Assembly (NCBI GenBank): GCA_930367215.1 | Contig: OV884059.1 | Location: 7,650,945-7,714,944, forward strand | Source of the DNA: Pollenia angustigena | Taxonomy: Eukaryota; Arthropoda; Insecta; Diptera; Polleniidae | DNA length: 64,000 nt | Reading direction: 5' to 3' | Part shown: positions 24,130 through 35,939 of the stretch, piece by piece | Layout of the letters: every line of letters begins with the position of its first letter | Position numbering within the stretch: position 1 is the first letter of the stretch | Notes under the pieces: generated by a model | The model's database searches: none | What the model was told of the DNA's origin: nothing | Seen by the model: only the letters and a program-made list of their open reading frames with translations | Program-made: the position numbers and the translations under genes

Positions 24130-24715
24130 ACACGTCCTCAAGAACACATATAACTTATTATTATTTAATTTCGAAGACGAGGTAGACAGCTTTTCATCGA
24201 AAATAATTATAAGCGACGAGCCTCATTGCCATCTCTTTGGATACAAAATAATCGATTCTGGAACATAAAGTTACTGTTTGTAGCGGTGTTTAAGCTGAAA
24301 CCATCATCGAACGTAATTTTTTTTTTTTGTTTTTGAAAACGTGGCAGGCCAAACGGCCACTGCTTAAAGCGGGATCTGCAGAGAAATGTTCAACGCATTT
24401 CTGCTACCATAACTGCGCGTATTGGGACTGGAAAACATGTGGTTTCAGTTGGATGGAGCAACGGCGAATACTGCATGACTTAAAACCGAAATTCTGATGG
24501 CTGCCTTTTCCGGTCGCCTAATCTCTCATGTCGAGGATTTGAACTGACAAAGATCACCCGATTTAAGCGTTTTAGACTTCAAATTCCTATGACCTCAGGA
24601 AAATATCCGTCAGAATTGCGTGAACCAATCGCAAGATGGAAAATAAGACGTCAAATCAACACAATCCGACAAATTATATATATTAAAAAAAAAATAACTT
24701 TTGCGCCATCTCTTA
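24130..24715 (+). pseudogene. mariner-like transposase relic with right terminal repeat
   Basis: Frames on the + strand give SDEPHCHLFGYK near 24207, equivalent to the first catalytic Asp box (SDEAHFHL in relatives). Near 24445 they give WFQLDGATANTA, the second Asp box. Near 24550 there is a weakened RSPDLSVLDF, the third. Frame changes and stops separate them. The end carries taacttttgcgccatctc near 24696, which matches inverted aaggtggcgcaaaagttgtc at 56821 next to another mariner relic. The two are therefore probably one family. The N-terminal helix-turn-helix part is missing. Confidence 0.75.
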
Positions 24716-24749
24716 TATATTTAGAAGACTAAAGTCTGAAGTACTGACT

Positions 24750-27700
24750 AGCCTTAAGCCTTTGTTTGTGTGACACCGACGATGCTGGATAAAAAATCCA
24801 AAAATTGAGAAATAACGGCGAATATTACGTCAAGCACAAGTACACAAGTGAATTTGCCGTGATGTCAAGCATTTTGACCGTTTTTAGACCCATTAAGTCT
24901 TAACTTCGGCCTTCGCTTTGGACTAGACTATTAACATGTCGATAAAATACACTGCAGACTCCACTATAGTATTTTGGACTCGAGTTTGGCCTGTTCTATC
25001 AACAACACTATGAAGAAGAAGTCTATGAATGGAACTCGTTTCTTTTAAGTAGGCAACCTTCTTTTTAAATGCAAAAACTTTTGCAGGAAAAGCAAAAATA
25101 TTTTGTTGTTAACAAAAAAGCATAAATTCCGGTTGCCAAGTAAAACACACACACAAACTTCATCACAATTGTACAAACACCGGAAATAGCAAAAACACAA
25201 CACAGAAATTTTTTTGTTTTTATAGATGAACAGTTAAAAGAGATGATAGGGTTCTGCTAAATGAAAAGAGAGCAAGTGTAGGAGGGTAGGCGAGAGTAAA
25301 AGCAATTGACAACAGAGTAACAACAACATTTCGCCACTGTAGAAATGATTGTTGCTATTGCCTGACTACTGTTGTTGGTTTCTATTTATTTTTTGTTTGT
25401 TTTTCTTTAAGTTTTTTTCCCTTTTTTCCCAACTCTGGGGAAAAATCAATGGTAAATCGTTACGACTGCGAGCTTGTTAAAAGGAATGAATAAGAGGCCG
25501 AAGGGGGTCAAAATTTATAAGCAGGTCTTGTTATTGTTTATTTAACGAATTCTATTTAATTTTTTTATTTTAGTTTTATTGGTTTTATCAACGTTGCTTT
25601 TAAAGGATAAAAGTGGTTGCCTTTTTCAAATATTGCCTGTTGTCCTTATATATTCAATTGGGGGATTCACAAGGTGTGCTATTAAGTCATATCATCATAA
25701 TGTCCTAAATAATGTTTTACAATAATTGGAAACAAATATTGTTGTGTTTCAAACAAAATACAAATTTTAATGCTGTGTTCATTGATTCGTCAAAACTGTA
25801 CAGTAGAAATTTAAATTATAAGCGGTTGCCCACAGCAGTCATATATATTTCCTGTAATTATTTTAAGACATATGACTTTACAACTTTATGAATACCTTGT
25901 GAATCCCCCAAATGTATTTTTCTCTTCGATTTTTAGTTGAAAATTGATTGATAATAATTTTGCCAAAAATCATCAATTTGTTTTAAATTTTTTTTTTGAC
26001 ACACTTTTAAATGAATTGTTATTGTCATTTTATTCTTTTTGTTTTTTTTTCTCTTTGAAAGCATTTTTGGAAGGCATTGACATTCATTGTTTATTTGTGT
26101 TTTCTTTTGAAGTTAAACGGAAATAGGAAATGACACTTATGTGTGTGTCAAATTTATTTAAAGACTCAACGAGTTTTGGGTATTTTTTTGTTTTTAGTTT
26201 TTGGATAAATTCCAAAAAATTTAAACCACAAGAAAAAAATGTTTACAATGGTCAGGTCAGGGGTCAATGATCCTTTTAGTTCAGATTATTTTATAAAAGT
26301 TGTTGAATAAAGTTTAAAATGGAATAAAAAAATCATGATTGAAAATTTTTAGAGTTGAATTAACCAGCATCTTAAATGCAAACATTTATTTGAAATCAAT
26401 TTATTTAGACACATGAATTAGTTCACAGATTATGAAAAACAGAGGTCGCGATATTCGATATTCCCGACTTAATTATATTGTAATTTCAATCGATATCGTA
26501 TTCCAACAGAGCAATAGCCTCTACCGGGCGCCCTATAGAAATTTAAACGAACTGGTTGATTCAAAATCGAGGTAAACAAAACCCGGATTTAGAACTGAAT
26601 AAAACTGAACCAATTTAATTAGAATCGAATAAAAAATGGATATTGTTCATTAAGAATCCGGCGAAAAATAAAACGGGTTATTTAAAAAAAAAAGGAAAGT
26701 GAATCAGTTCATTTAAAAATTAATGAAAAATTGTAAAAAATCTATTCTTCCGAAATTCACTTCATGTCATTGAAAAAACTAACTATTATTAAACAAATGA
26801 GAGCAAAATTTGCAAGAGAACAAAAAAAAAAAAAAAATAATAAAAACAGTCACCATTTAACCATTAAAATGACAGCAATTTGTGTTACGAATATTGTTGT
26901 TGTTGTTTTTTAACAAACACATGTTTTTGTTGCCTTTGCTAACTTTTTCCTGCTTATTTCTTTTTTTTCTCTTTTGCTCTACATTCAATCTTAGTTTTCT
27001 ATTTCCTTTAAGTGTTTACTTCTTTTGCTGGGTAAACAGCAGCAAAGTATGCTTTAATATTTGTTTTCTAGTTTTTTCTTTTAACATTTTCAATTACACA
27101 TTTTGAAAAGAAGAAAGAAAGAAAGAAAAAAAATTCTTTAGACTTTGTTAATTGCTGTCAGTGTGGAAGCAAAACAAAACAAGAAAGAGAACAAATAACA
27201 GGCAGTTAGTCCGTCCGTAAGTGCTTTGTAAATGGCCTGCCATTAAGAACGGGGTAATAATCCATTGAACTTGAGTCGTTTTGAGTATCTTCAGTCAGAG
27301 GGGGTGGTAAAAAGAGCGTGGTGATGAGGTGTAAGAGTGTTATGAAATTGCGCCAGCCACAACAATTGATTATTCAAAGTTTAAAAGGGCGTAAATACAA
27401 AAAGGTTTATTATGACGAAGTGCCAATTGTTGCATACTTTAAGGTTGTTTGATTCAATTTTTTTTCTTTTTTTTTGTAATTGACTTAACAAGGCAGAAAA
27501 ATAAAGCCGTGGCAATAACTAATTATTGAATTCTGAGTGGAAACGGAAGAAAAGATATAATTTTAAAAGGGATCAGTAGAATTTAGACAAATAAAAAAAT
27601 TAAAAACAAAATTGGTTTGTTAATTTTTTTTTTGAATTGTAAATAAAACGGTTTATTTTCTATTTGGTTTTTAACGAACTGGTTAATATAATCACTTATC

Positions 27701-27825
27701 ACGGTTGGCGTTTTATGGCGAAAGTTAGGGGTTTTTAAAAAAAAGAATCGTGAGAAGCAAAATCGACAACAAATACGACACTGTTAACAAATATATTACA
27801 AAAAAGATTATTGTGCAAATAGAGT
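24750..27825. other. Non-coding DNA without a recognised gene
   Basis: ORFs at 25944-26126 and 26882-27106 are Phe/Leu-rich composition artefacts. Near 26.5-26.7 kb, words such as agaatcgaataaaaaatgg and aactgaaccaattt resemble the 31.4-33.5 kb repeat family. A gaaagaaagaaagaaag run lies near 27112. Confidence 0.45.
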
Positions 27826-27829
27826 AGAC

Positions 27830-28790
27830 AGTAGTAGACTCCGCTATGACACCACACAACTCGCCAAGAGTAGGAACCCCGGATCAAGCGTGACACCAGG
27901 GTAATACAGAGGCGGGTAGAGCCAGTCCGCTGCGTTGAGTTATTTCACCAAATTGCCGAATTTCACCCGAGATATCTCAGAAACTCCTTGTAGAAGGTTA
28001 TTCCCAAATAATCCATGTCGTGTTGAATTGAACACTTGGTACATAGAAGACGAAATACTGTCTCCTCAGTTCTAGGTTCTTTGCAGCTGCCGCAGCATTC
28101 ATTAAAAGGGAGACTGAATCTTATAGCTTACCGATCGTCCAGTAAGTCTCAAAATGTTCCTGCGACTGAAGTTGAAAAGTCACTCAGAGCGACTCATGTC
28201 GTTTGTGGGCCACGTTGGTAGCCCCGCAGCCATCCAGTTTCTTGCATCTGTCATTAGCCATATACAGATAATGTCTGAATATTTCGCTTTTGATAGTTCC
28301 CAGGAGTCTAAGGACTGGTACAGCCTGCGAAATATCAACATCAGCTCCAGTCTTGGCCAGCCCGTCTGCGTGTTTATTGCCGTAATGGTCAACATACGCT
28401 CGGACCCAATTTAAGGTAATGTCAGATAAGCTGGCCAGTTTGTATAATTCTTCCTTACACCGGTTAACGAGAATGGACGTTATTTTATGCGACCGTAGTG
28501 ATATCTGAGCCGCCTGGCTATCGACAATAATGTCAATTTTGCCGCTTACATTGTTTCCTTATCGCCAATATTTCAGCCTGAAATACTCTTGCAGCTCTTC
28601 CGAGAAAACCATCAGTGTAAACTCTAGTTCATTAGCCAGGATTCCCAGTCTCCATTCCCGCCTTGACGGAAATATGACTTTGAATTTCTTCTTCTGTTCG
28701 GGGTATCCTGTAGTTGTTCGTTTCAGAAATGTGAGTTGCTTGTAAGATCCCTGCATGACCGTACGTAGTCGCCTTCTAACATTCCGATGC
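27830..28790 (-). pseudogene. I-clade-like LINE ORF2 relic: RNase H domain and Cys-rich tail
   Basis: On the - strand, about 28545 to 28198, one frame stays open for about 115 codons. It carries an RNase H1-type C-terminal half: KIDIIVDSQAAQISL with its catalytic Asp, then NWVRAYVDHYGNKHADGLAK with the His...Asn...Ala-Asp signature. The preceding part (28756-28559) is frame-shifted and lacks the first RNase H strands. The Cys-rich tail (27.9-28.1 kb) matches the copy at 15507-15955. RNase H downstream of the reverse transcriptase is a feature of I-type and related LINE clades. The reverse transcriptase itself is absent. Confidence 0.8.
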
Positions 28791-28799
28791 TTTCGATTT

Positions 28800-29560
28800 A
28801 CTTTTGCTATGAATTCATATTAGTCGGTATCCTTTTCGATGTATTGTTCGATTTTTAACAAATTGGTGCATTTTAAGTTCTAAAAATCAGTTTTCCTTTC
28901 CATATTCGAATATAACCGTTTGGTATTTTTAAGTCATAAAACTTTGTAACACGAAATCTTTTTTCAGATTTCCAATGCAAAAAGGAAATCCCTTCAGCCA
29001 TAACAAAACCAACATCTTGCCACAAGAATAAAAAATTAAAATTTTAAGTTAACACTTTATAAAACTCTCAGCATACTGAATTGTATTGTCATGTACAATG
29101 TTCACCTACGTTTGCCTTAAATTTTCATTAATTATTAATGCATTTCAACCATAGACGATGATAATGCTGCTAAAGCTGATGCTGGAAAACAGAGACCAAC
29201 AAAGTCGAAGATACACAGAAAACCAACATTGAAATATAGTAAATAAAACAACCAGGTTACGTGTTGCATCATTTAGTTTTTTTTTTTTCATTTGTATAAA
29301 AGTGAACATGATACTCGCTCTTTCCTCACCCCACCCACTCCCATTTTCTCTTTTCTGATTTAAAAAGAAAACATAAACTCGTACGGATAAATAGAATTTA
29401 TTGAAATGGTTGAATAAACCATCATCATCATCTAGACAGTTAAATGAAAGAGGACAGACATTTGAAAAAAAAACTTCAAAAACAAAAAAGCAGGAAATGG
29501 ATAACAATTTTATAAAGGAGGTCTACAAAGAATTGAGGTTTCGCTATTGAAATCTGGGGG
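28800..29560. other. Non-coding DNA
   Basis: The 120-codon - strand ORF at 29145-29507 has no domain and lies in Ser/Phe-rich composition; it is not supported as a gene. No repeats with clear ends were seen. Confidence 0.4.
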
Positions 29561-31020
29561 TTTTTAATAAACTTTAACCCTGAATATGGTTTTCAGAGAT
29601 TCTTGTTAAGGATTAATTTGAGTAAAATTATCTTGCTTAATAATTTCTATGTTTCAAAAAATAGAGACTTTGGAGCAACCGAATACTAGGAACGTCCTTC
29701 TAATTAGTACTCCTTGAAATTTTAGACATCATATTTTCTAAAGAACGGGTTGCAAGGTACAAAATGTTTTATGCGATATTTAATTTATGAACTTCATAAG
29801 AAAAGGTACCCCTTGAGCCAAAAGAACCCTTAAAAAAGCTAAACGTTCTTTTGGGCAGTAAAACAATTTATGAACTTCATAAGAAAAGGTACCCCTTGAG
29901 CTAAAAACCCTTAAAAAGTTCTTTAGGTCAGGAAACCTATTTTATAACGAACTTTATTATTTACTTTGTATATATCTAATAAATCATGTATTACTATTTT
30001 AGGGAATGGAGTCCCTTAGAAAATTAAACACCTCAATTTTTAGAAGCTAGTATGGCGTCCTCCAGGCTCGGGGACTTTATTATATACTTTTTATGTTTAA
30101 AATAAACCAACAAACTGTGTTGAAACCTTATTGAAGAACTCTCTTAAAAAGGTGTTCTTTAGAGCAAAAGCAACCTTAGATTTTTTTTAAATAACAACAC
30201 TTTTTTATTTATTTATGAATTTTCAAAAGGTATTATATATATAACATATATTTAAAAAAAAAAAAAATAAGAATTATAAAAATAAAAAATACAACTGAAA
30301 TATAATTTTTAATAATTTTTTTTTTTTGTATAGAGTATAAAAATTCAATAAAAACGAACATTTTTGTCCAATCCCGGGATTTCGGGATTTCCCGTTTGGC
30401 ATCCCTAATTTCTATTAAAACTCATCATAAGAATTGCTTTGAAAAAGGTGCCTGCAGAGTAATAGAACCTACAAATTTATCCCCTTAATTCTTTTATTTA
30501 AAACTATTATGTCTTGGGCTAAAGTTACCAGATTTGTATATATTTCCTTAGACTCAAAAAAGAAAAAAATTGGACTTAAGGGAGCTCCTTGAAGATATTT
30601 TATGTTAATACTAGGAGCCTGCTCAGTACTCTCTGAATTTAAAAAAAACAACGAACTGTCTTAATACTGCTTTCTAACGCATTCAAAATTATATTCAATC
30701 CCCACGAAATAACGCTATGAAAAAATGGGTACCCTTCAACGAAAACTGGAGAGTGCAAGACGTCCTTTGGGGTTTGAAAACCTCTGAAGAAAAGTCACTT
30801 TTCCCTTTACTTCTAAAAATATTTCAAATGAATCGAAACTTCAGCCTTTCAGACCTTTTTAAAGAAAAGGCTAACCTCGAGCAATTAAAGCCCTCCAATG
30901 TAAGAGGTCTCTTTTAAAAGAAACTTTTTTAATTAGTTCATAGGTATTGTATATTACAAACAAATCAATACACATATATACACCTTTTTCTTCTAAGTAG
31001 GGTACCCTTTAAAGTTACCC
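29560..31020. repeat. Degenerate repeat tract with an 84-bp near-identical duplication
   Basis: Starting at 29782 and again at 29866, aatttatgaacttcataaga is followed by aaaggtaccccttgagc. Variants such as aaaaaggtgttctttagagc and gggtaccctttaaag recur to 31.0 kb. The 66-codon ORF at 30717-30917 lies inside the tract and has no recognisable domain. Confidence 0.5.
30366..30409. mobile_element. Possible orphan hAT-type right end
   Basis: Reversed, the sequence reads tagggatgccaaacgggaaa followed by tcccgaaatcccggg. This resembles CAGGGATGCC-type hAT termini such as the one at 35333. No partner left end was found, so this may be a solo, truncated end. Confidence 0.3.
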
Positions 31021-31449
31021 CGTGCTTATTTCCAACCTGAATGTAAAACCTTTATTTGGCGAATCTCTTTACTCTTTTTTTTCTCTTTGCAAAAACTTTT
31101 TTCGTTGCAATTTTTATTTGTATCCATTAAGACTGGCAAGGTATTTTTTGCATAATTGATTAAATGGCTGCCTATAACAGTTATTCTTCCGATTTGTTAT
31201 TTTTATTTGTTTTCTTAACCTCCAACCGTAAGCCGGTCTGATTGTCTGTCTGTCTGACTGTGTGCTGTATATGTATGTAATAAAGATTTTGTGAAAGAAT
31301 GTGGTACAAAAAGAACATTTTAAACATTTTTATACGCCTTAAAAGTATTCCAATTTATTGTAGGTGATAAATTTGTAAGAGTGTTTCAAGTTTTTAAGTC
31401 GATTTCAAAAAAGCCGAAAAAAGATATTATTAAAATCAAAATTAAGCAG

Positions 31450-33540
31450 TTAACTTTATCTTGTTCGACATAAACTAACTAGTTCATTTTCGTTTAATTG
31501 TAAATTTTTTATTCGATTCAAAATGAACTTAAATGATTCTTAAAAGACTATTTGTTTCTAGATTCGTACAAAAACGGTAAATTATTCATTCGGTTTTAAT
31601 TAAACGAAAACATTTTTATTCGAATAAAAATTAATTTCTACATTTTGCCAAATAAATGGACTTGATTTCAATATTTTAAAATTATTGGATTTAGTTTTGA
31701 TTCGATTATCAAAGACTTTTGTTAAATTTTAAATGAGAACTTAATGAAACTTTTAATCGAGTCTAACAAATCGATTAAATTTGTATGCGAACTTGAGCAA
31801 ACTGGTTAAAAATTATTTTTATTATAAATAAGCCAGTTCACTCTTGATACAATTCTAAAAAAACCGAGTTATTTTTCATACGATTCTAAATTGATTTATT
31901 AACTATTCGAATGTAAATAAACCGATTAGCACTTCATTCGATTGTTCTTAACCCAGAGCACTTTTCATACTATTCTTAGCAAATCGGTTTAACTTTTCAT
32001 GCGAATGTGAATGAACTGAGGGGATTTTAATTTAAATAAAAATAAACCGGTTGACTTTTTATTCGATTCTTAATGTTTTGTTTTGTTTCCAGTCTAGAAA
32101 CACCGGTGAATTTTTTATCCATTCTATATATAACGGTTTGGTTTTTATTTTATTCTTAATGTAGAGCATTCCTTTTCCTAAATTTTAAATAAACCGGTTC
32201 GTTTTTCATTAGATTTTAAATGGACCGGTTAATTTTTTATTCGGTTTAAATTAAATGATTTTACTTTTAATTCGATTAAAAATTAACCAATTTATATGTA
32301 ATTAGGTTCTTATGAACCAGGTCATTTTTCAGTAAACCGGTTTACCTTTATAAGATTATTTATAAATCGGTTTCCTATTCATAAGATTTTAAATGAATCT
32401 GTTTATATTTTTTTTGGTATTCGAAGTGATTTAATTAAATCGGATACTTTTTTATACGATTCCAAATAAACAAGTTCTCTTTTAATACGTTTATTATTGA
32501 ACCGGTTCACCTTTATAAGAAACTAAATAAACCGGTCCACTTTTGGTAAAATTCTAAATGAACCGGTTAATTTTTTCTATAAAAGTGATCTGGCAAATCT
32601 TAAATAAGATTCTAAAATAAGCGATTATTTTTTTTGATTTTTAATGTACCGGTTCTCCTTTCAATTAATCAAACGATTCATAAATGAACTGGTTCGCTTT
32701 AACTACGTTTGTAAATAACCTAGTACACATATGAGCCGTTTATTTTGAAAGTGGCATAAGTCACTTTTTCAAAAAAATCGAGTTCCTTATAAATAATAAT
32801 AATAAATACTGAGAAAAATATCAGTATCATGATATATCAAATACAAGTGAATCTTCTCGAAAGTTAGCATCCATATTTTTAAACGTGTTAAAACGCAAAC
32901 CCTTAAATATCTCGACTTAAAAACAAAATAACTTATGCCACTTTCAAAATAAACGGCTCATATATTAGATTATAAATGAACAGGTACACTTTTCATAAGA
33001 TTTATTAAACAACCGTTTTATATTTTTTTTGCTATTCGAAGTGATCTGGCAAATATTTCATAGGATTCTTAATTAACCGGTTCATCTTTATTTCTTTACT
33101 AAATTAACCGGTTCACTTTTCAGTAAATTATTAATAAATCGGATCATTTTAACACGACTTCATATGAACCGGTTAACTTTCAATACGTTTATAATTGAAC
33201 CGATTCACCTTTAAAAGATTCTAAATGAACTGGTCTACTTTTCATAAAATTCGAAATAAACCGGTTTATTTTTTTTGCTATTCGAAGTGATCTGCCTAAT
33301 TTTTCATAGGATTCTAAATTAAGCGGTAAATTTTGTATTTTTTTATAAATCGGTAAATGACATGTTTGAATTTTTTTTTTTTTGACAATTAATAAATTCA
33401 TTAACTTAACACACAATACTTAATGAATCGCTTTAGTTTACATATGATTCTCAAGGAAACTGGGTTATTGTTTCGATTTTAAATGAATCGGCTTTTTTTA
33501 TTTAAGTGTATTAAAGTTTTTTGTATTCTTAAATCGATTG
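31450..33540. repeat. Degenerate tandem repeat with about a dozen ACCGGT-core palindromes
   Basis: Units of roughly 30-45 bp follow the pattern aaccggtt + cacttttcata + gattctaaatga. Clear accggt cores lie near 32046, 32102, 32193, 32224, 32336, 32501, 32531, 32562, 32648, 33076, 33106, 33168 and 33259. Degenerate cores (gaactggttcgc, taacggtttgg) fill many of the gaps. The tract is interrupted by a MITE at 32732-32960. No gene; the 75-codon - strand ORF at 33189-33416 is a by-product. The core equals the AACCGGTT consensus of Grainyhead/CP2 factors, but function is only inferred. Confidence 0.65.
32732..32960. mobile_element. MITE with TA target duplication, 229 bp
   Basis: The left end TGAGCCGTTTATTTTGAAAG is matched exactly by the reversed right end, and the repeat continues through tggcataagt for about 30 bp. 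TA flanks both sides (32730-32731, 32961-32962), consistent with a Tc1/mariner-type cut. It is non-coding. Near-perfect inverted ends suggest it is one of the younger insertions here. Confidence 0.85.
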
Positions 33541-34400
33541 ATTACACAGCCCGACAAAATTAAAAAAGATTTTTGCTTTTGGAGGTCATAAGTGGAGGGT
33601 ATAAAAAAGCTATATCATGAAAACTAGAGCTGATAGAGACAAACTGATTACAGTTTTGAATTCAGCGCACCCAAATTATATAGAGTCAGTTGATAAATTC
33701 AAAGAAGCAAATTGAGTGTTGGCCTGTGTTATTGGTTCATTATTTATTTAGTTCTTAATAAACCAATTCATTATAGAACTGATTTTTAATAAAAAAGTCC
33801 ATTTTTTATTCGATTGTAAATAAACAACCTAATTTTTTATTCGATTCATTTGCATTAATCAGCTTAAAGGGAATATATTTTTTTTCGATTCTAAACTAAT
33901 TTTTTATTAATTTCTTAATAAAATAATTAATTTTACTTTAGACGCATTTAACTCGAGCAATGACTTTAGTCTTGACCTTTATTTCGTTGATTATTTTTAG
34001 TAACAAAATTGCAATATAATTGTTTTAAATGAAAAAACCGCAGTATAAAAATGTGTTAAATGACTGCATGTTTAATTTTATACAATTTTTTTTTTCGCTA
34101 CAATTTATTAAATAGAAATTATCAGATGTGGGGAAAATACATTTTTTGCAAAGAAATTTATTTTATCTTTAATAAATTTTAATAAAAATTATTACAAAAA
34201 ACAACAACTACAGCAAAAACAACAACAGAAAAAAGTTCATTGAATGCAAAAATGCATCATGATACATCATCATGCATGTTTTCATTACAATATTTTCTCT
34301 CTATTCTCTGCTCTTGTTTTAAAAGTTACAGTTGGTGACAAAAAAAAAAAAAAAAATCATACATACTTTGTATGAATAATTTTTATTGGTGTTTTCCTAC
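33541..34400. other. A/T-rich DNA, nothing firm
   Basis: Further weak gattctaaac-type words continue the preceding repeat to about 33.95 kb. acaacaacagaaa words and an A run occur near 34.2-34.36 kb. Confidence 0.4.
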
Positions 34401-34405
34401 CTATA

Positions 34406-35130
34406 CCCATGTTCTGTAACTTTAGTGAGAACTTCTCGCATCGAAAAGATGTGAAACAAAATATTCCATCGTTTCACGAAAAGTGAGAAAAATTGGTTTC
34501 TGTAACTCATGTCGAAAACTATCAAAAGAGATTACGTCGTTACGTTATAAATGTCATAATATTGCACTCGAAGCCGATGTGACATTGCAGACGTTCAGAA
34601 CGCCAGTAACACATATCGTTGACGGCGAACAAAATTTACTTAATTTGATAATTTTTCAACGACGGCGGCGTAAACACAACCGTCGGCTATACAAAATTGT
34701 GTAAAGAGCGACTTTAATGTTTGTTGTTTGCAAACGGGCTTTGAAGACATTCGTATATTTTATAAAAATGTTAAAAGCAAAATAATAAAACAATGAAAAA
34801 TGTGCCAAGAATAAAATATTATTGTTATTATTTTTTGCATTTTGCATTTTTAATTGTTTTTTAGTGTAAACATTTTTTCTCGCCCCATTTTTATTCCTGA
34901 GTTTATTTGACAGTTCAAAGCGGGAACTTTTCTCACCAAAATGTTACAGACACATTTTTTCTGTAAATTGGCGAGTAATTTCCTTACGTGACAGCTTGTA
35001 CTCGCCAAAAAAAGTTACAGACACAGGTAAGTGAAAAAAAACAGCTGTTTGTTTCAATTTATGGCATTTTTGTTTCATTTCACACATTTCAATCGAAAAC
35101 TTTCTCGACGCGAGAGTTACAGAACATGGG
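34406..35130. mobile_element. Terminal-inverted-repeat element, 725 bp
   Basis: The left end is cccatgttctgtaactttag; the right end, reversed, is cccatgttctgtaactctcg, and weaker similarity continues through aaaagatgtgaaac. The words gttacagacac and ttctgtaac also recur inside in both orientations, near 34498, 34953 and 35014. The termini resemble those of the 2.5-kb element at 5716-8229. No clear target duplication was found. ORFs at 34483-34704 and 34656-34847 lie inside and are not genes. Confidence 0.65.
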
Positions 35131-35332
35131 CACTAGATAAATAAAGTAATGATTAATAAAAAAAATTAAAAAATTGTTTTTTTCTAAAGAATAACATTTT
35201 TATTTTTAACCAAATCATGCTTAAATAGCATTTAGTATATTTAAAAAAAAAAACCTAATTACCTTAATTATTGAAGGTAAAATCGCATTACTATATTACA
35301 CTATTTATTCCTTAACGAGGTGTAGTTTTCAT

Positions 35333-35930
35333 CAGGGATGCAAAAGTTGGTACACAATGGTACACCAATCGCATTTTGGTAAAATTTTTAAAATTTCCCA
35401 GTTTATAATTTTTGTTTTTCTTTTACTTTAACTTTGCAACTCATATTTTATATTATGTATTATTAAAAGCGTTAAAAAATTAATGTATTTGTAGTTTTTT
35501 GAAAAAGGTTTCAACACTAACAAATGTATTAGTTAAACGAATTAATGTTTTAAGATCTATTTATTGTTGGTTCACACTCTTTAAGTTTTAGCCGAGAAGT
35601 CTTGAGTTATTAGGAGAGATAGGAAAATAAACACTTTTCCCTTCTATCCATAAAGCTCAAGACTTGACGGCTTAAACGTGGAGTGTGAACAGCGCTAAGA
35701 GTAGTTCGTAAAATATTATCAACTCCACATTCATCTGCTAATACAATAATACAATTATTAAAACTATAAAAAATGTACTAGTGCATCGTAATGTAGGTTT
35801 TTTTTTGTAGTTAAAATAAAAAATTTTGAGAAAAATTTTATGAAAAATTTTTTTAGTACGATTGGAGCTCGAAAAGTACAATTTTATTCACATGTTGGCA
35901 CAATTTGGAAATTCTCATTTTCCATCCCTG
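35333..35930. mobile_element. Non-autonomous hAT-like element, 598 bp
   Basis: Starts CAGGGATGCAAAA and ends, reversed, CAGGGATGGAAAA. The flanking 8-mers are GTTTTCAT (35325-35332) and GTTTTTAT (35931-35938), a 7/8 match. Both fit the nTnnnnAn preference known for hAT insertion. It is non-coding and carries a nested hairpin at 35570-35690. Confidence 0.75.
35570..35690. mobile_element. Hairpin MITE nested in hAT, 121 bp
   Basis: The left arm is gttcacactctttaagtttt then agccg...gtcttgag. The right arm, reversed, is gttcacactccacgtttaag then ccg...gtcttgag. The arms of about 35 bp face each other around a short A/T-rich loop. No target duplication is obvious. Confidence 0.65.
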
Positions 35931-35939
35931 GTTTTTATA

